A stretch of DNA of 64,000 nt from Brotaphodocola faecis (lineage in GTDB: Bacteria; Bacillota; Clostridia; Lachnospirales; Lachnospiraceae). The stretch's first letter is position 1. Every line of letters begins with the position of its first letter. Location of the stretch: contig NZ_JBBMFJ010000016.1 of NCBI RefSeq assembly GCF_040096075.1, positions 11,674 to 75,673 of the forward strand. Direction: 5' to 3'. The position numbers and the translations under genes were made by a program. The notes below the pieces were generated by a model, which saw only the letters and a list, made by a program, of their open reading frames with translations, had not been told where the DNA came from and made no database searches. Positions 54,142-62,250 of the stretch are shown here, piece after piece.

Positions 54142-55068
54142 ATGGCATTATCACAACAGGAACGGGAATACTGGGGACGTGTAATACGTGAAACGGGCGG
54201 GACTAGAGAAATCATGTTAAACAGCCGGGAAATCCCGGAAAAATTAAAAATATGCACAGAGAATACTGTGCGACAGGAATATAAGCTTCCAGTGAATAAA
54301 AAAGGTGTGCCGGATGTTCGGGTTATAGTGACAAAGGCAATAGACCGAAAAGAAGGATGCCCGGTTCATGTGAATTGTCATGGAGGGGGTTTTGTTTTCC
54401 CGCAGGGAGAAGATGACGATTTTTATTGTGCGCATATTGCGGTGGGAATAAAAGGAATTGTTGTCGATGTTGATTATGCGGTAGGCCCGGATTATCCGTT
54501 CCCGGTAGCGTTTGAGCAAAGTTATGCGGCGGTCGAGTGGGCATTTTCACAATGTGAAGCCTGGAAGGCAGATAGAAATCGTGTTTCGATGGGGGGACAG
54601 AGCGCAGGCGGTAATTTAACGGCGGCTGTAGCGCTGAGGGCAAATGAGAGTAAAGATTTTCAGCTTTGTCTTCAGGTATTACAGTATGCGGTTATGGATT
54701 TTGCTACAGATCCGGGCAATAAGCCAGAAGCCAGATTACAGACAGATGGAGCAATCGAGCGTATGCGGGCATTTGATGCATATTATACGGGTGGTGATGC
54801 AAATTTAAACGTATTACCATTTGTTTCTCCGGCCCTTGCAACAGACAAAATGATAGAAGGACTTCCTCAGACATTAATTGTTACAGCGGGAAAGTGTAAT
54901 TTGCGTTTTGAAGATGAGGCTTATGGGATGAGACTGGCGGCAGTTGGAGTTCCGGTTACGATGAAACGCTTTTTGAATTCGCGACATGGCTTTGCTGGCA
55001 GGATGGTTGATGAATGGTGGGAGGCACAGGAGTGTGTGATTCGTGCAATTAACCGCGTGACGTTGTGA
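54142..55068 (+). CDS. Alpha/beta hydrolase, HSL-type esterase 1
   Basis: A 308-residue cytoplasmic esterase of the hormone-sensitive-lipase group. The oxyanion-hole motif is H-G-G-G-F and the nucleophile sits in G-G-Q-S-A-G-G-N. The aspartate is likely within the C-terminal third and the histidine in S-R-H-G-F. There is no signal peptide. It follows the transporter by 37 bp behind TGGAGGA, so it may cleave an imported ester or acyl conjugate. The substrate is unknown. Confidence 0.86.
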   Translation: MALSQQEREYWGRVIRETGGTREIMLNSREIPEKLKICTENTVRQEYKLPVNKKGVPDVRVIVTKAIDRKEGCPVHVNCHGGGFVFPQGEDDDFYCAHIAVGIKGIVVDVDYAVGPDYPFPVAFEQSYAAVEWAFSQCEAWKADRNRVSMGGQSAGGNLTAAVALRANESKDFQLCLQVLQYAVMDFATDPGNKPEARLQTDGAIERMRAFDAYYTGGDANLNVLPFVSPALATDKMIEGLPQTLIVTAGKCNLRFEDEAYGMRLAAVGVPVTMKRFLNSRHGFAGRMVDEWWEAQECVIRAINRVTL

Positions 55069-55081
55069 GGGGGTGTGTAGA

Positions 55082-55999
55082 ATGGTAAACGTAAGCGAAA
55101 AGAGCAGAAACTGGGCTCTTAAAACAATTGAAACAACTGTGCCGGTTAATTTGCGGAGCCGGATTCCGGAAAAATGCAGAGATTTTCTGTTGCGGGCAGA
55201 TAAGGAAATAGTAGAAATGCCGGCAATTTGTGGATATAGCTGGAGATTGCATATCCTGAGAGCGAGAAAACGGGAAGCAGGATGCCCGGTTCACATCAAT
55301 ATTCATGGTGGAGGATTTTTTTCTGGTTATAAAGAAAATGATGATATGTGGTCAGCGTGGCTGGCAGATCAAATGAAGGGAATTGTGGTCAGTATTGATT
55401 ATTCCACAACGGATGAAAGAGCAGCATTTCCTGTTGCTTTTGAACAGTGTTATGAATCTGTAAAATGGGTGATGGAACATTGTGATAACTGGAATGCGGA
55501 CAGAAATTATGTAAGCATTGGAGGGTATAGTGCAGGGGCGAATTTGACGGCAGCAGTTTGCCTGAAGACAGCGCAGACTGGAGATTTTAAGTTACAGCTG
55601 CAGTTACTGGCATATCCGCCTTTGGATAATTGTACACCAGCTTTGATGAAGCCGGAAGGGTATGTATTTGATTTGTCACCAGAAAGGATGGAGGCATACA
55701 ATCTTCTTTATTTCGGAAATGATCCGGATCTGGCAAAAAATCCTTACATTTCGCCGATTTATGCAGGGAATGAAGAACTGGCTGAAACACCGCGTGCACT
55801 GATTATTTCTGCGGGAGACTGTAATTTCCGTTATGAAGACGAAAACTATGCCGGAAGACTGGCGGCATTGGGAGTAGAAGTAACGGTATATAGAGCGCCA
55901 CATGCAAAACATGGATTTATTCCTCATTTCATGGAAGGATGGGAGGAAGCAGCGGATTTAATTGTCAGGAACATTCTGGATGCGAAAGGGGAAACTTGA
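55082..55999 (+). CDS. Alpha/beta hydrolase, HSL-type esterase 2
   Basis: A 305-residue relative of the preceding enzyme, with oxyanion H-G-G-G-F-F, nucleophile in G-G-Y-S-A-G-A-N, and A-K-H-G-F near the end. ATG 55082 follows GAGGGGGTG. The two genes look like a divergent duplication, since they share the same framework (C-P-V-H-x-N-x-H-G-G-G-F, then A-D-R-N). Its stop codon (55997-55999) lies within the -35 box of the SRP RNA promoter, so module B abuts the SRP gene without a spacer. Confidence 0.86.
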   Translation: MVNVSEKSRNWALKTIETTVPVNLRSRIPEKCRDFLLRADKEIVEMPAICGYSWRLHILRARKREAGCPVHINIHGGGFFSGYKENDDMWSAWLADQMKGIVVSIDYSTTDERAAFPVAFEQCYESVKWVMEHCDNWNADRNYVSIGGYSAGANLTAAVCLKTAQTGDFKLQLQLLAYPPLDNCTPALMKPEGYVFDLSPERMEAYNLLYFGNDPDLAKNPYISPIYAGNEELAETPRALIISAGDCNFRYEDENYAGRLAALGVEVTVYRAPHAKHGFIPHFMEGWEEAADLIVRNILDAKGET

Positions 56000-56025
56000 C
56001 AAACTGCTTACTTCTGGGGTATACT
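55996..56025 (+). promoter_or_regulatory. Promoter of the SRP RNA gene
   Basis: A perfect -35 TTGACA (55996-56001) and -10 TATACT (56020-56025) are spaced by 18 bp, predicting initiation near 56032. The -35 overlaps the stop codon of esterase 2. Confidence 0.85.
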
Positions 56026-56031
56026 AAACAG

Positions 56032-56345
56032 GCATTTGCGATAAATCGCAATTGCGCACAAGAACAAGTCATAAAGCTTCCGCGCAGCCGGGGAGATAGC
56101 GGTGCCCTGTATCTGCAATCCGCTCCAGCAGAGGTGATATCCCGCCTCGGATGCGATCTTGCAGGGCTGCCCCTGATAAGCGGCGTTGACGTTTGGGTCT
56201 TGCGCAACAGAACCTCATGAACCGTGTCAGGGCAGGAATGCAGCAGCACTAAGTGAGTCCCTCTGTGTGCCGCAAGGGAGCCTGGACCGAGCTGGCTGTC
56301 AGGGTAACGCCTGTGAGCCGTATACAAAGCGGGGTGCGCGGATTA
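56032..56345 (+). ncRNA. ffs: Signal recognition particle RNA (long, Alu-domain type)
   Basis: The RNA scaffold that binds Ffh and targets membrane proteins. The Alu domain is seen in CGGGGAGATAGCGGTGCCCT (from 56088), and the S domain in GTCAGGGCAGGAATGCAGCA (from about 56225), with a GGAA tetraloop closed by GCA/TGC. CCGCGCA near the 5' side can pair with TGCGCGG at 56333-56339. An outer 5' hairpin TTGCGAT/ATCGCAA precedes the Alu domain. The mature ends are estimated; the transcript likely runs to the terminator at 56359. The protein-coding frames seen here are artefacts. Confidence 0.94.
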
Positions 56346-56358
56346 AAAAAGAATAGTT

Positions 56359-56406
56359 TAGCAGGAGTATGATTGAATTCAGTCATGATACTCCTGCTAT
56401 TTTTTT
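56359..56406 (+). terminator. Intrinsic terminator after the SRP RNA
   Basis: TAGCAGGAGTAT (56359-56370) pairs with ATACTCCTGCTA (56388-56399), followed by TTTTTTT. It ends the SRP transcript before the phosphofructokinase gene. Confidence 0.92.
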
Positions 56407-56532
56407 GTTAAAACCAATTCTGTTTTCGCAATAAAACCATGGACAAACGAGAAACCAGTGTATTATAATGAAGCAGAATGGGGAAATTTTCCCTATGTCC
56501 ACGAAAAGTAAAGAAAGAAGGGTGTGTCTTCG

Positions 56533-57609
56533 ATGAGAATTGGAATGCTGACCAGCGGCGGCGACTGCCAGAGCTTAAACGCAACCATGCGCGGTGTAGC
56601 CAAAGCGCTGTATAAGATGTTTGAAGATGTAGAGATCATTGGTTTTGAAGATGGATATAAAGGCCTGATGTACGCAGATTACCAGATCATGAAACCTTCG
56701 GATTTTTCCGGAATCCTGACAAAGGGCGGAACCATCCTTGGAACCTCAAGACAGCCGTTCAAGCTGATGCGTGTTCCGGACGAGAATGGTCTGGACAAGG
56801 TAGAGGCCATGAAGCACACATACCGGAAATTAAAACTGGAATGTCTGGTGGTGCTGGGCGGAAACGGAAGCCAGAAAACAGCCAATCTCCTGCGGGAGGA
56901 AGGCCTGAATGTGGTATCCCTTCCGAAGACGATCGATAATGACCTCTGGGGAACCGATGTGACCTTTGGCTTCCAGAGCGCCATCAACGTAGCAGCCAAC
57001 GCCATCGACTGCATCCATACAACCGCGGCATCCCATGGCCGTGTTTTTATTGTGGAAGTTATGGGCCATAAGGTTGGCTGGCTGACGCTGTATGCCGGAA
57101 TTGCAGGTGGAGCAGATATCATTTTGCTTCCGGAGATTCCATACGATATCAATGTCATTGTTGAGGCGATAAAAGAACGCAGCAGACAGGGCAAGCGCTT
57201 CTCAATACTGGCGGTTGCGGAAGGCGCAATCTCCAAAGAGGATGCGGCATTAAGCAAAAAAGAGTTAAAAGAGAAGAAAAAGAATCAGGTGGTATATCCG
57301 TCTGTGGCTTATGCACTTGGCGCCCAGATTACGGAAAAAACCGGACAGGAAGTCCGCGTTACCGTTCCGGGACACACCCAGCGCGGCGGTGAACCATGTC
57401 CGTATGACCGGGTGCTTTCCACCCGTCTGGGCGCGGCAGCAGCCAAGCTGATTCAGGAAAAGAAATACGGTTACATGGTAGCAGTCAAAAACAACGAGAT
57501 CACAGAGGTTCCGTTAGAGGAGGTTGCCGGCAAGTTAAAGACGGTAGACCCGAACTGCTCCATGATTCAGGAAGCCAAGATGATCGGCATCAGCTTTGGC
57601 GACGAATAA
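56533..57609 (+). CDS. 6-phosphofructokinase (pfkA family, variant motif)
   Basis: A 358-residue member of the PfkA family, phosphorylating fructose 6-phosphate in glycolysis. T-S-G-G-D-C-Q-S-L-N-A is the N-terminal signature. The phosphate-donor loop reads G-G-N-G-S, with Asn111 where most enzymes have aspartate. The next Gly112 (E. coli Gly104) favours ATP over PPi. P-K-T-I-D-N-D holds Lys132, seen in PPi or mixed-substrate types. The catalytic Asp135 is present. ATG 56533 is preferred to GTG 56524. It lies between the SRP RNA gene and dnaX, an unusual place. Confidence 0.88.
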   Translation: MRIGMLTSGGDCQSLNATMRGVAKALYKMFEDVEIIGFEDGYKGLMYADYQIMKPSDFSGILTKGGTILGTSRQPFKLMRVPDENGLDKVEAMKHTYRKLKLECLVVLGGNGSQKTANLLREEGLNVVSLPKTIDNDLWGTDVTFGFQSAINVAANAIDCIHTTAASHGRVFIVEVMGHKVGWLTLYAGIAGGADIILLPEIPYDINVIVEAIKERSRQGKRFSILAVAEGAISKEDAALSKKELKEKKKNQVVYPSVAYALGAQITEKTGQEVRVTVPGHTQRGGEPCPYDRVLSTRLGAAAAKLIQEKKYGYMVAVKNNEITEVPLEEVAGKLKTVDPNCSMIQEAKMIGISFGDE

Positions 57610-57654
57610 CGGCAATTCTGTATACAGGCTGCCGGAAGCAAGGAGTTAAGGAAT

Positions 57655-59274
57655 ATGTCATACACTGCACTGTACCGCAAATGGCGTCCGGCGGAATTTA
57701 ACGATGTCAAGGGCCAGGATCATATTGTGCAGACATTGAAAAACCAGATCACCAGTGGGCGTATCGGCCATGCATACCTGTTTTGCGGAACCCGCGGAAC
57801 AGGTAAGACCACCATTGCGAAGATTTTTGCAAAGGCAGTCAACTGCGAGCATCCGGTAGATGGAAGCCCGTGCAATGAATGTGCAGCCTGCAAAGCTATC
57901 GCATCGGGAAGTTCCATGAATGTGGTAGAAATTGATGCGGCATCCAACAATGGCGTCGAGAATATTCGTGAGATCCGGGAACAGGTTCAGTATCCGCCGA
58001 CTGAGGGCGCGTACCGCGTCTATATCATCGACGAGGTGCATATGCTTTCTACCGGTGCGTTTAACGCGCTGTTAAAGACGCTGGAGGAGCCGCCGTCTTA
58101 CGTGATCTTTATTCTGGCAACCACAGAGGTGCACAAAATCCCGGTTACGGTGCTGTCCCGGTGCCAGCGCTATGATTTCCGGCGCATCACCATTGATACC
58201 ATTGCGGCGCGCCTGCGGGAACTGGCAGATGCAGAAAAAATTCAGGTAGAAGAAAAGGCCCTGCGTTATGTAGCCAAGGCGGCAGATGGCTCCATGCGAG
58301 ATGCCTTAAGCCTTCTGGACCAGTGCGTGGCTTTTCATTATGGAAGCCTGCTTACCTACGACAATGTGCTAGAGGTGCTTGGTGCGGTCGATTCCGGTGT
58401 GTTCAGCGAACTGCTTCGTGCCGTGATCGCAAAAGACACCACGGCGTGCATGAAGAAACTGGAAGAGATGGTCATTCAGGGCCGGGAACTGGGACAGTTT
58501 GTCACGGACTTTATCTGGTATCTGAGGAATCTTCTGGTGTTAAAGACCGCGGATGACGCGGAAAATATGCTGGATATGTCGGAAGATAACTTAAAGCTTC
58601 TGCGGGAAGAGGCAGAGATGATAAACGGAGAAACGCTGATGCGTTTTATCCGTATCTTTTCTGAGCTTTCCAATCAGATCCGCTATGCCAGCCAGAAACG
58701 CGTGCTCATTGAGCTGGCACTCATCAAACTGACCAAGCCGCAGATGGAGCCGAATCTGGATTCTATTTTGCAGCGCCTGGATGAACTGGAAGACCGGATG
58801 GATGAAGGCATGCCGGTCAATGCGGAGATGATGCAGCAGATGGCAGCCCAGATGGGAACTGCGGGTATTGCGGCGGGAACACAGGCACCGACAGCCGGTG
58901 CAGAACCGGCACAGGCACCGCAGCAGGTGGCCATTCCGCGGGCACAGCTGGAGGATTTAAACCTGATCCGTCAGGACTGGGGAAAGATTATCCGGGAGCA
59001 GGGCGGTTCTATCCGGCCAAGCTTTCGCGATACGGTGCTGGAGCCCAGCGGCGACAGCTGCTTGTGCATTGTATTTTCTAACAGCGACAACTATGCCATC
59101 GGAAGCCGCCCAACGGTTCTCGGGGCACTGGAAAAGTACGTGGAGGAGCAGTATGGCAAGACCATGTATTTTAAGGCGCGCATGCGCAATGCAGGAGAGC
59201 GTTTGAATACCATCTACGTTAGTGATGAAGAATTGAAAAACGCGATCCATATGGACATTACCATTGAAGAATAG
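57655..59274 (+). CDS. dnaX: DNA polymerase III subunits gamma/tau (DnaX)
   Basis: DnaX is the clamp-loader ATPase that organises the replicative polymerase. The 539-residue protein has Walker A G-T-R-G-T-G-K-T-T, a zinc-binding set C-x8-C-x2-C-x2-C (C-N-E-C-A-A-C), D-E-V-H-M-L-S, and a Pro/Ala-rich linker near 410. Its length fits the tau form. No clear slippery A-run frameshift site was seen, so a gamma form is not claimed. AAGGAG precedes the start. Confidence 0.96.
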   Translation: MSYTALYRKWRPAEFNDVKGQDHIVQTLKNQITSGRIGHAYLFCGTRGTGKTTIAKIFAKAVNCEHPVDGSPCNECAACKAIASGSSMNVVEIDAASNNGVENIREIREQVQYPPTEGAYRVYIIDEVHMLSTGAFNALLKTLEEPPSYVIFILATTEVHKIPVTVLSRCQRYDFRRITIDTIAARLRELADAEKIQVEEKALRYVAKAADGSMRDALSLLDQCVAFHYGSLLTYDNVLEVLGAVDSGVFSELLRAVIAKDTTACMKKLEEMVIQGRELGQFVTDFIWYLRNLLVLKTADDAENMLDMSEDNLKLLREEAEMINGETLMRFIRIFSELSNQIRYASQKRVLIELALIKLTKPQMEPNLDSILQRLDELEDRMDEGMPVNAEMMQQMAAQMGTAGIAAGTQAPTAGAEPAQAPQQVAIPRAQLEDLNLIRQDWGKIIREQGGSIRPSFRDTVLEPSGDSCLCIVFSNSDNYAIGSRPTVLGALEKYVEEQYGKTMYFKARMRNAGERLNTIYVSDEELKNAIHMDITIEE

Positions 59275-59276
59275 GA

Positions 59277-59288
59277 GTAACTGTTCAG
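59277..59288 (-). repeat. Half copy of the dyad repeat (reverse orientation)
   Basis: GTAACTGTTCAG is the exact reverse complement of the right arm plus adjacent bases of the 27-bp repeat at 5695 and 21204; the left half is absent. It lies between dnaX and ybaB. At 12 bp it could be chance, so confidence is low. Confidence 0.3.
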
Positions 59289-59316
59289 ATATAGAAAACA
59301 GGAGGAATAATTGAAC

Positions 59317-59670
59317 ATGGCAAAACGTGGAGGATTCCCGGGCGGTATGCCGGGTAATATGAATAACTTAATGAAACAGGCGCAGAGAATGCAGCGTCAG
59401 ATGGAAGAAACTACCAAAGAACTGGAAGAGAAAGAGTACAGTGCATCTGCAGGCGGCGGTGCAGTAACGGTAACCGTTTCCGGCAAGAAGGAAGTGCTTT
59501 CCGTGAAGCTGGCTGAGGAGGTTGTAGATCCGGATGACATCGAGATGCTTCAGGATCTCATCGTGGCAGCTACCAACGAGGCTCTGCGCAAAATGGAGGA
59601 GGAGTCTCAGGCAGCCATGTCAAAGCTGACTGGCGGGTTAGGTGGTCTGGGCGGAGGCTTCCCATTCTAA
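59317..59670 (+). CDS. YbaB/EbfC-family nucleoid-associated protein
   Basis: A 117-residue DNA-binding protein that almost always sits between dnaX and recR. M-K-Q-A-Q-R-M-Q-R-Q-M and the strand-rich V-T-V-S-G-K-K-E-V match the family; the end is a flexible glycine-rich tail. ATG 59317 is preferred over TTG 59311. The recR start is 1 bp after its stop. Confidence 0.94.
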   Translation: MAKRGGFPGGMPGNMNNLMKQAQRMQRQMEETTKELEEKEYSASAGGGAVTVTVSGKKEVLSVKLAEEVVDPDDIEMLQDLIVAATNEALRKMEEESQAAMSKLTGGLGGLGGGFPF

Positions 59671-59671
59671 A

Positions 59672-60268
59672 ATGGATTATTATAGCAAACAGATCACAAC
59701 GCTGATCGAAGAATTATCAAAGCTTCCGGGCGTTGGAAGCAAATCAGCCCAGAGACTGGCATTTCACATCATCAATATGCCGCAGGAGCAGGTGGCGAGC
59801 CTGGCCGGAGCCATCACGCAGGCCAAAGCCAACATCCGCTACTGCAAAGAGTGCTATACGCTGACGGATCAGGAGCTTTGCCCGATCTGCAGCAGCGACA
59901 AGCGCGATCACAAGACCATTATGGTGGTGGAGAACACCAGAGATCTGGCTGCTTACGAAAAGACAGGGAAGTATGAAGGTGTGTACCATGTACTGCACGG
60001 AGCAATTTCTCCGATGCTGGGTATAGGACCCAATGACATCAGGCTGAAGGAGCTGATGCAGCGTCTTCAGGGGGACATAAAAGAAGTGATCATTGCCACA
60101 AACTCAAGTCTTGAGGGTGAGACCACGGCCATGTACATCAGCAAGCTGATCAAGCCCACGGGAATCCGCGTGAGCCGGATTGCAAGTGGCGTACCGGTAG
60201 GCGGTGACCTGGAGTATATTGATGAAGTAACCCTGCTGCGGGCCCTGGAAGGGCGCGTGGAGCTGTAA
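59672..60268 (+). CDS. recR: Recombination protein RecR
   Basis: RecR works with RecO and RecF in loading RecA at gaps. The 198-residue protein has the helix-hairpin-helix L-P-G-V-G-S-K-S-A-Q-R, the zinc finger C-K-E-C ... C-P-I-C and a Toprim domain (V-V-E-N-T-R-D-L). ATG 59672 is just after the ybaB stop; the earlier in-frame start at 59642 overlaps ybaB and is rejected. Confidence 0.96.
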   Translation: MDYYSKQITTLIEELSKLPGVGSKSAQRLAFHIINMPQEQVASLAGAITQAKANIRYCKECYTLTDQELCPICSSDKRDHKTIMVVENTRDLAAYEKTGKYEGVYHVLHGAISPMLGIGPNDIRLKELMQRLQGDIKEVIIATNSSLEGETTAMYISKLIKPTGIRVSRIASGVPVGGDLEYIDEVTLLRALEGRVEL

Positions 60269-60321
60269 GCGTTTGTGCGGTGCATGAACTGCAGCCTGGA
60301 GGCAGGAAAGGAGTGCAGAAG

Positions 60322-62250
60322 ATGGATAAATACGAGTTTAACATAAAAGTAGAACAAATTAGAAAATTAAGCAATCAGGGCGATTTTGAGACAGCTATGA
60401 AGATTGCGGACACCATTGACTGGAAAAAGGTCCGCAATGCCAATCTGCTGTCTATGGTTGCAAATGTATATGAGAAGAACCATGAGTATCAGGATGCCAA
60501 AGACATTCTGCTCATGGCTTTTGAGCGTGCACCGATCGGAAAGCGCCTTCTTTACAAGCTGACCGATCTTGCGTTAAAAGAAGGCAATGTGGAAGAGGCC
60601 AATGCCTACTACCGGGAGTTCTGTGACCTGGCGGGAGATGATCCGCGCCAGCATTTGCTCCGTTACATGATCTTAAAGGCTATGGACGCGCCGATTGAGC
60701 AGCAGATCCATTCCCTGGAAGGTTACACAGAAGAAGAACTGGATGAAAAATGGCTGTATGAACTGGCGGATTTGTATCATCGTGCCGGTGATGCACAGCG
60801 CTGCGTGGCGGCCTGTGATAAGATCATGCTGATGTTCGGCCTTGGAAAATATGTAGATAAGGCCATGGAATTGAAAATTCAGTATGCGCCGTTAAACAAG
60901 TATCAGATGGACCTGGTGGAGAATCGGGATAAGTACGAGGAGAAACTGCGTGCAGTGGAGCAGGCCTTCGAGGAAGAGGATACCATGGATGACGACGAAG
61001 AACCGTCTGACCAGGAGCAGGTTTCCGGACAGAGCACTGTAACAGAACATGAACCGGAAGAATCAGAAGTGGTGGCAGAAGAACCGGCAGAAATGGTAGA
61101 TGAAAACGAGAAAACTCCGGATATCAGTATCACGCCGGATGTTTCTTATGGAAAGGAAGCAATCACGGCTCAGATGAAACAGGCTGAGGCTGAGGCACAG
61201 CTTGCGAAGGAAGTATCCCGGATCGGTGCGGATGAAGTGGAGGAAGAAAGTGACCTGGGCAAGACCCGTGTCCTGGATTCTATTCGCCGAATGCCGGCAG
61301 CAGAGGCAGCACAGGAAAGTGAAACCATGCAGTCAGATGCGGCTGAGACAGAAACAGGAGAGCCGGAGATTGAGGAGCTGGATGAGGAACCGGAGCTTCC
61401 ACGCATGACGAATCATCTGATGATCGAGGCACGTTCTCCGGAAAAGGGTATGGAGATTGCTATCCAGACCTTAAAACAGATTCAGAAAGAAACCGGAATC
61501 AAGAATCCGGTGGCAAAGATCACGGGTTCCAAGCTGAACAAGCGCGGTATCCTTGCATGCGCAGATAAACTGAGCGGAAAAGACCTCATGATTGAGGAAG
61601 CCGGAGATTTAACTCCGCAGATGATCGGTGAGCTGGAAACTCTTATGACCCGTGATACCAGTGGCATGAGAATCATCCTGATTGATAACCCGAAGCAGAT
61701 GGAGATGCTGCATGCGCAGAATCCATCTCTGGCAGATAAGTTTGAGTGCATTGGCTGCGACTATCCGCCGGTACAGAGCGCAGAGCCGGAGATGCAGCCG
61801 GAAGAAGTGACTGTCCGGAGTGAAATGCCGGAACAGAAATCAGAGCCACTGACAGCCTCTGAATCCGCAGAGGTTCCGGATGAGCGCCCAATGCGCCGTG
61901 TTGTACCGGTGAATGATGAAGCTATGCGCGCACCGGAGCCGAAAGCTTTCGAAGAGGATGAGCCTGCAGAAGAAGAAATGGATATTGATGAATTTGCGCA
62001 GTATTGCTGCAAATACGCATCAGAAATTGACTGCAGCATCACCGGAAAGAGCATGCTGGCGCTCTATGAGCGGATTGAAATCATGGAAGAGGATGGCATC
62101 CCGCTGACACGGAAAGAGGCGGAAGCTCTCATTGAGGAAGCGGCAGACCGTGCAGAGAAACCGTCTCTTGGTAAGGCAATTAAGGGATTGTTCTCATCCA
62201 AATATGACAAAGACGGTATGCTGATTTTAAAGGAAGAACATTTTATATAA
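60322..62250 (+). CDS. TPR-containing protein with a degenerate AAA-like C-terminal domain
   Basis: A 642-residue soluble protein. Residues about 5-200 form helical TPR-like repeats. A strongly acidic, low-complexity stretch follows (about 215-370). A domain at about 375-480 has L-M-I-E-E-A-G-D-L-T-P-Q-M-I and L-I-D-N-P-K-Q-M-E, resembling the SpoVK/CbbX-type AAA lid region, but with no Walker A. A small domain closes the protein after a second acidic linker. ATG 60322 follows AAGGAG; the next gene overlaps by one base. Function unknown; it looks like a scaffold. Confidence 0.68.
   Translation: MDKYEFNIKVEQIRKLSNQGDFETAMKIADTIDWKKVRNANLLSMVANVYEKNHEYQDAKDILLMAFERAPIGKRLLYKLTDLALKEGNVEEANAYYREFCDLAGDDPRQHLLRYMILKAMDAPIEQQIHSLEGYTEEELDEKWLYELADLYHRAGDAQRCVAACDKIMLMFGLGKYVDKAMELKIQYAPLNKYQMDLVENRDKYEEKLRAVEQAFEEEDTMDDDEEPSDQEQVSGQSTVTEHEPEESEVVAEEPAEMVDENEKTPDISITPDVSYGKEAITAQMKQAEAEAQLAKEVSRIGADEVEEESDLGKTRVLDSIRRMPAAEAAQESETMQSDAAETETGEPEIEELDEEPELPRMTNHLMIEARSPEKGMEIAIQTLKQIQKETGIKNPVAKITGSKLNKRGILACADKLSGKDLMIEEAGDLTPQMIGELETLMTRDTSGMRIILIDNPKQMEMLHAQNPSLADKFECIGCDYPPVQSAEPEMQPEEVTVRSEMPEQKSEPLTASESAEVPDERPMRRVVPVNDEAMRAPEPKAFEEDEPAEEEMDIDEFAQYCCKYASEIDCSITGKSMLALYERIEIMEEDGIPLTRKEAEALIEEAADRAEKPSLGKAIKGLFSSKYDKDGMLILKEEHFI

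Noticed and set aside
55939..56327. Open frames on both strands across the SRP RNA gene
   Set aside because: The segment carries the Alu and S-domain signatures of SRP RNA with its own promoter and terminator; the frames lack ribosome sites and protein family features.
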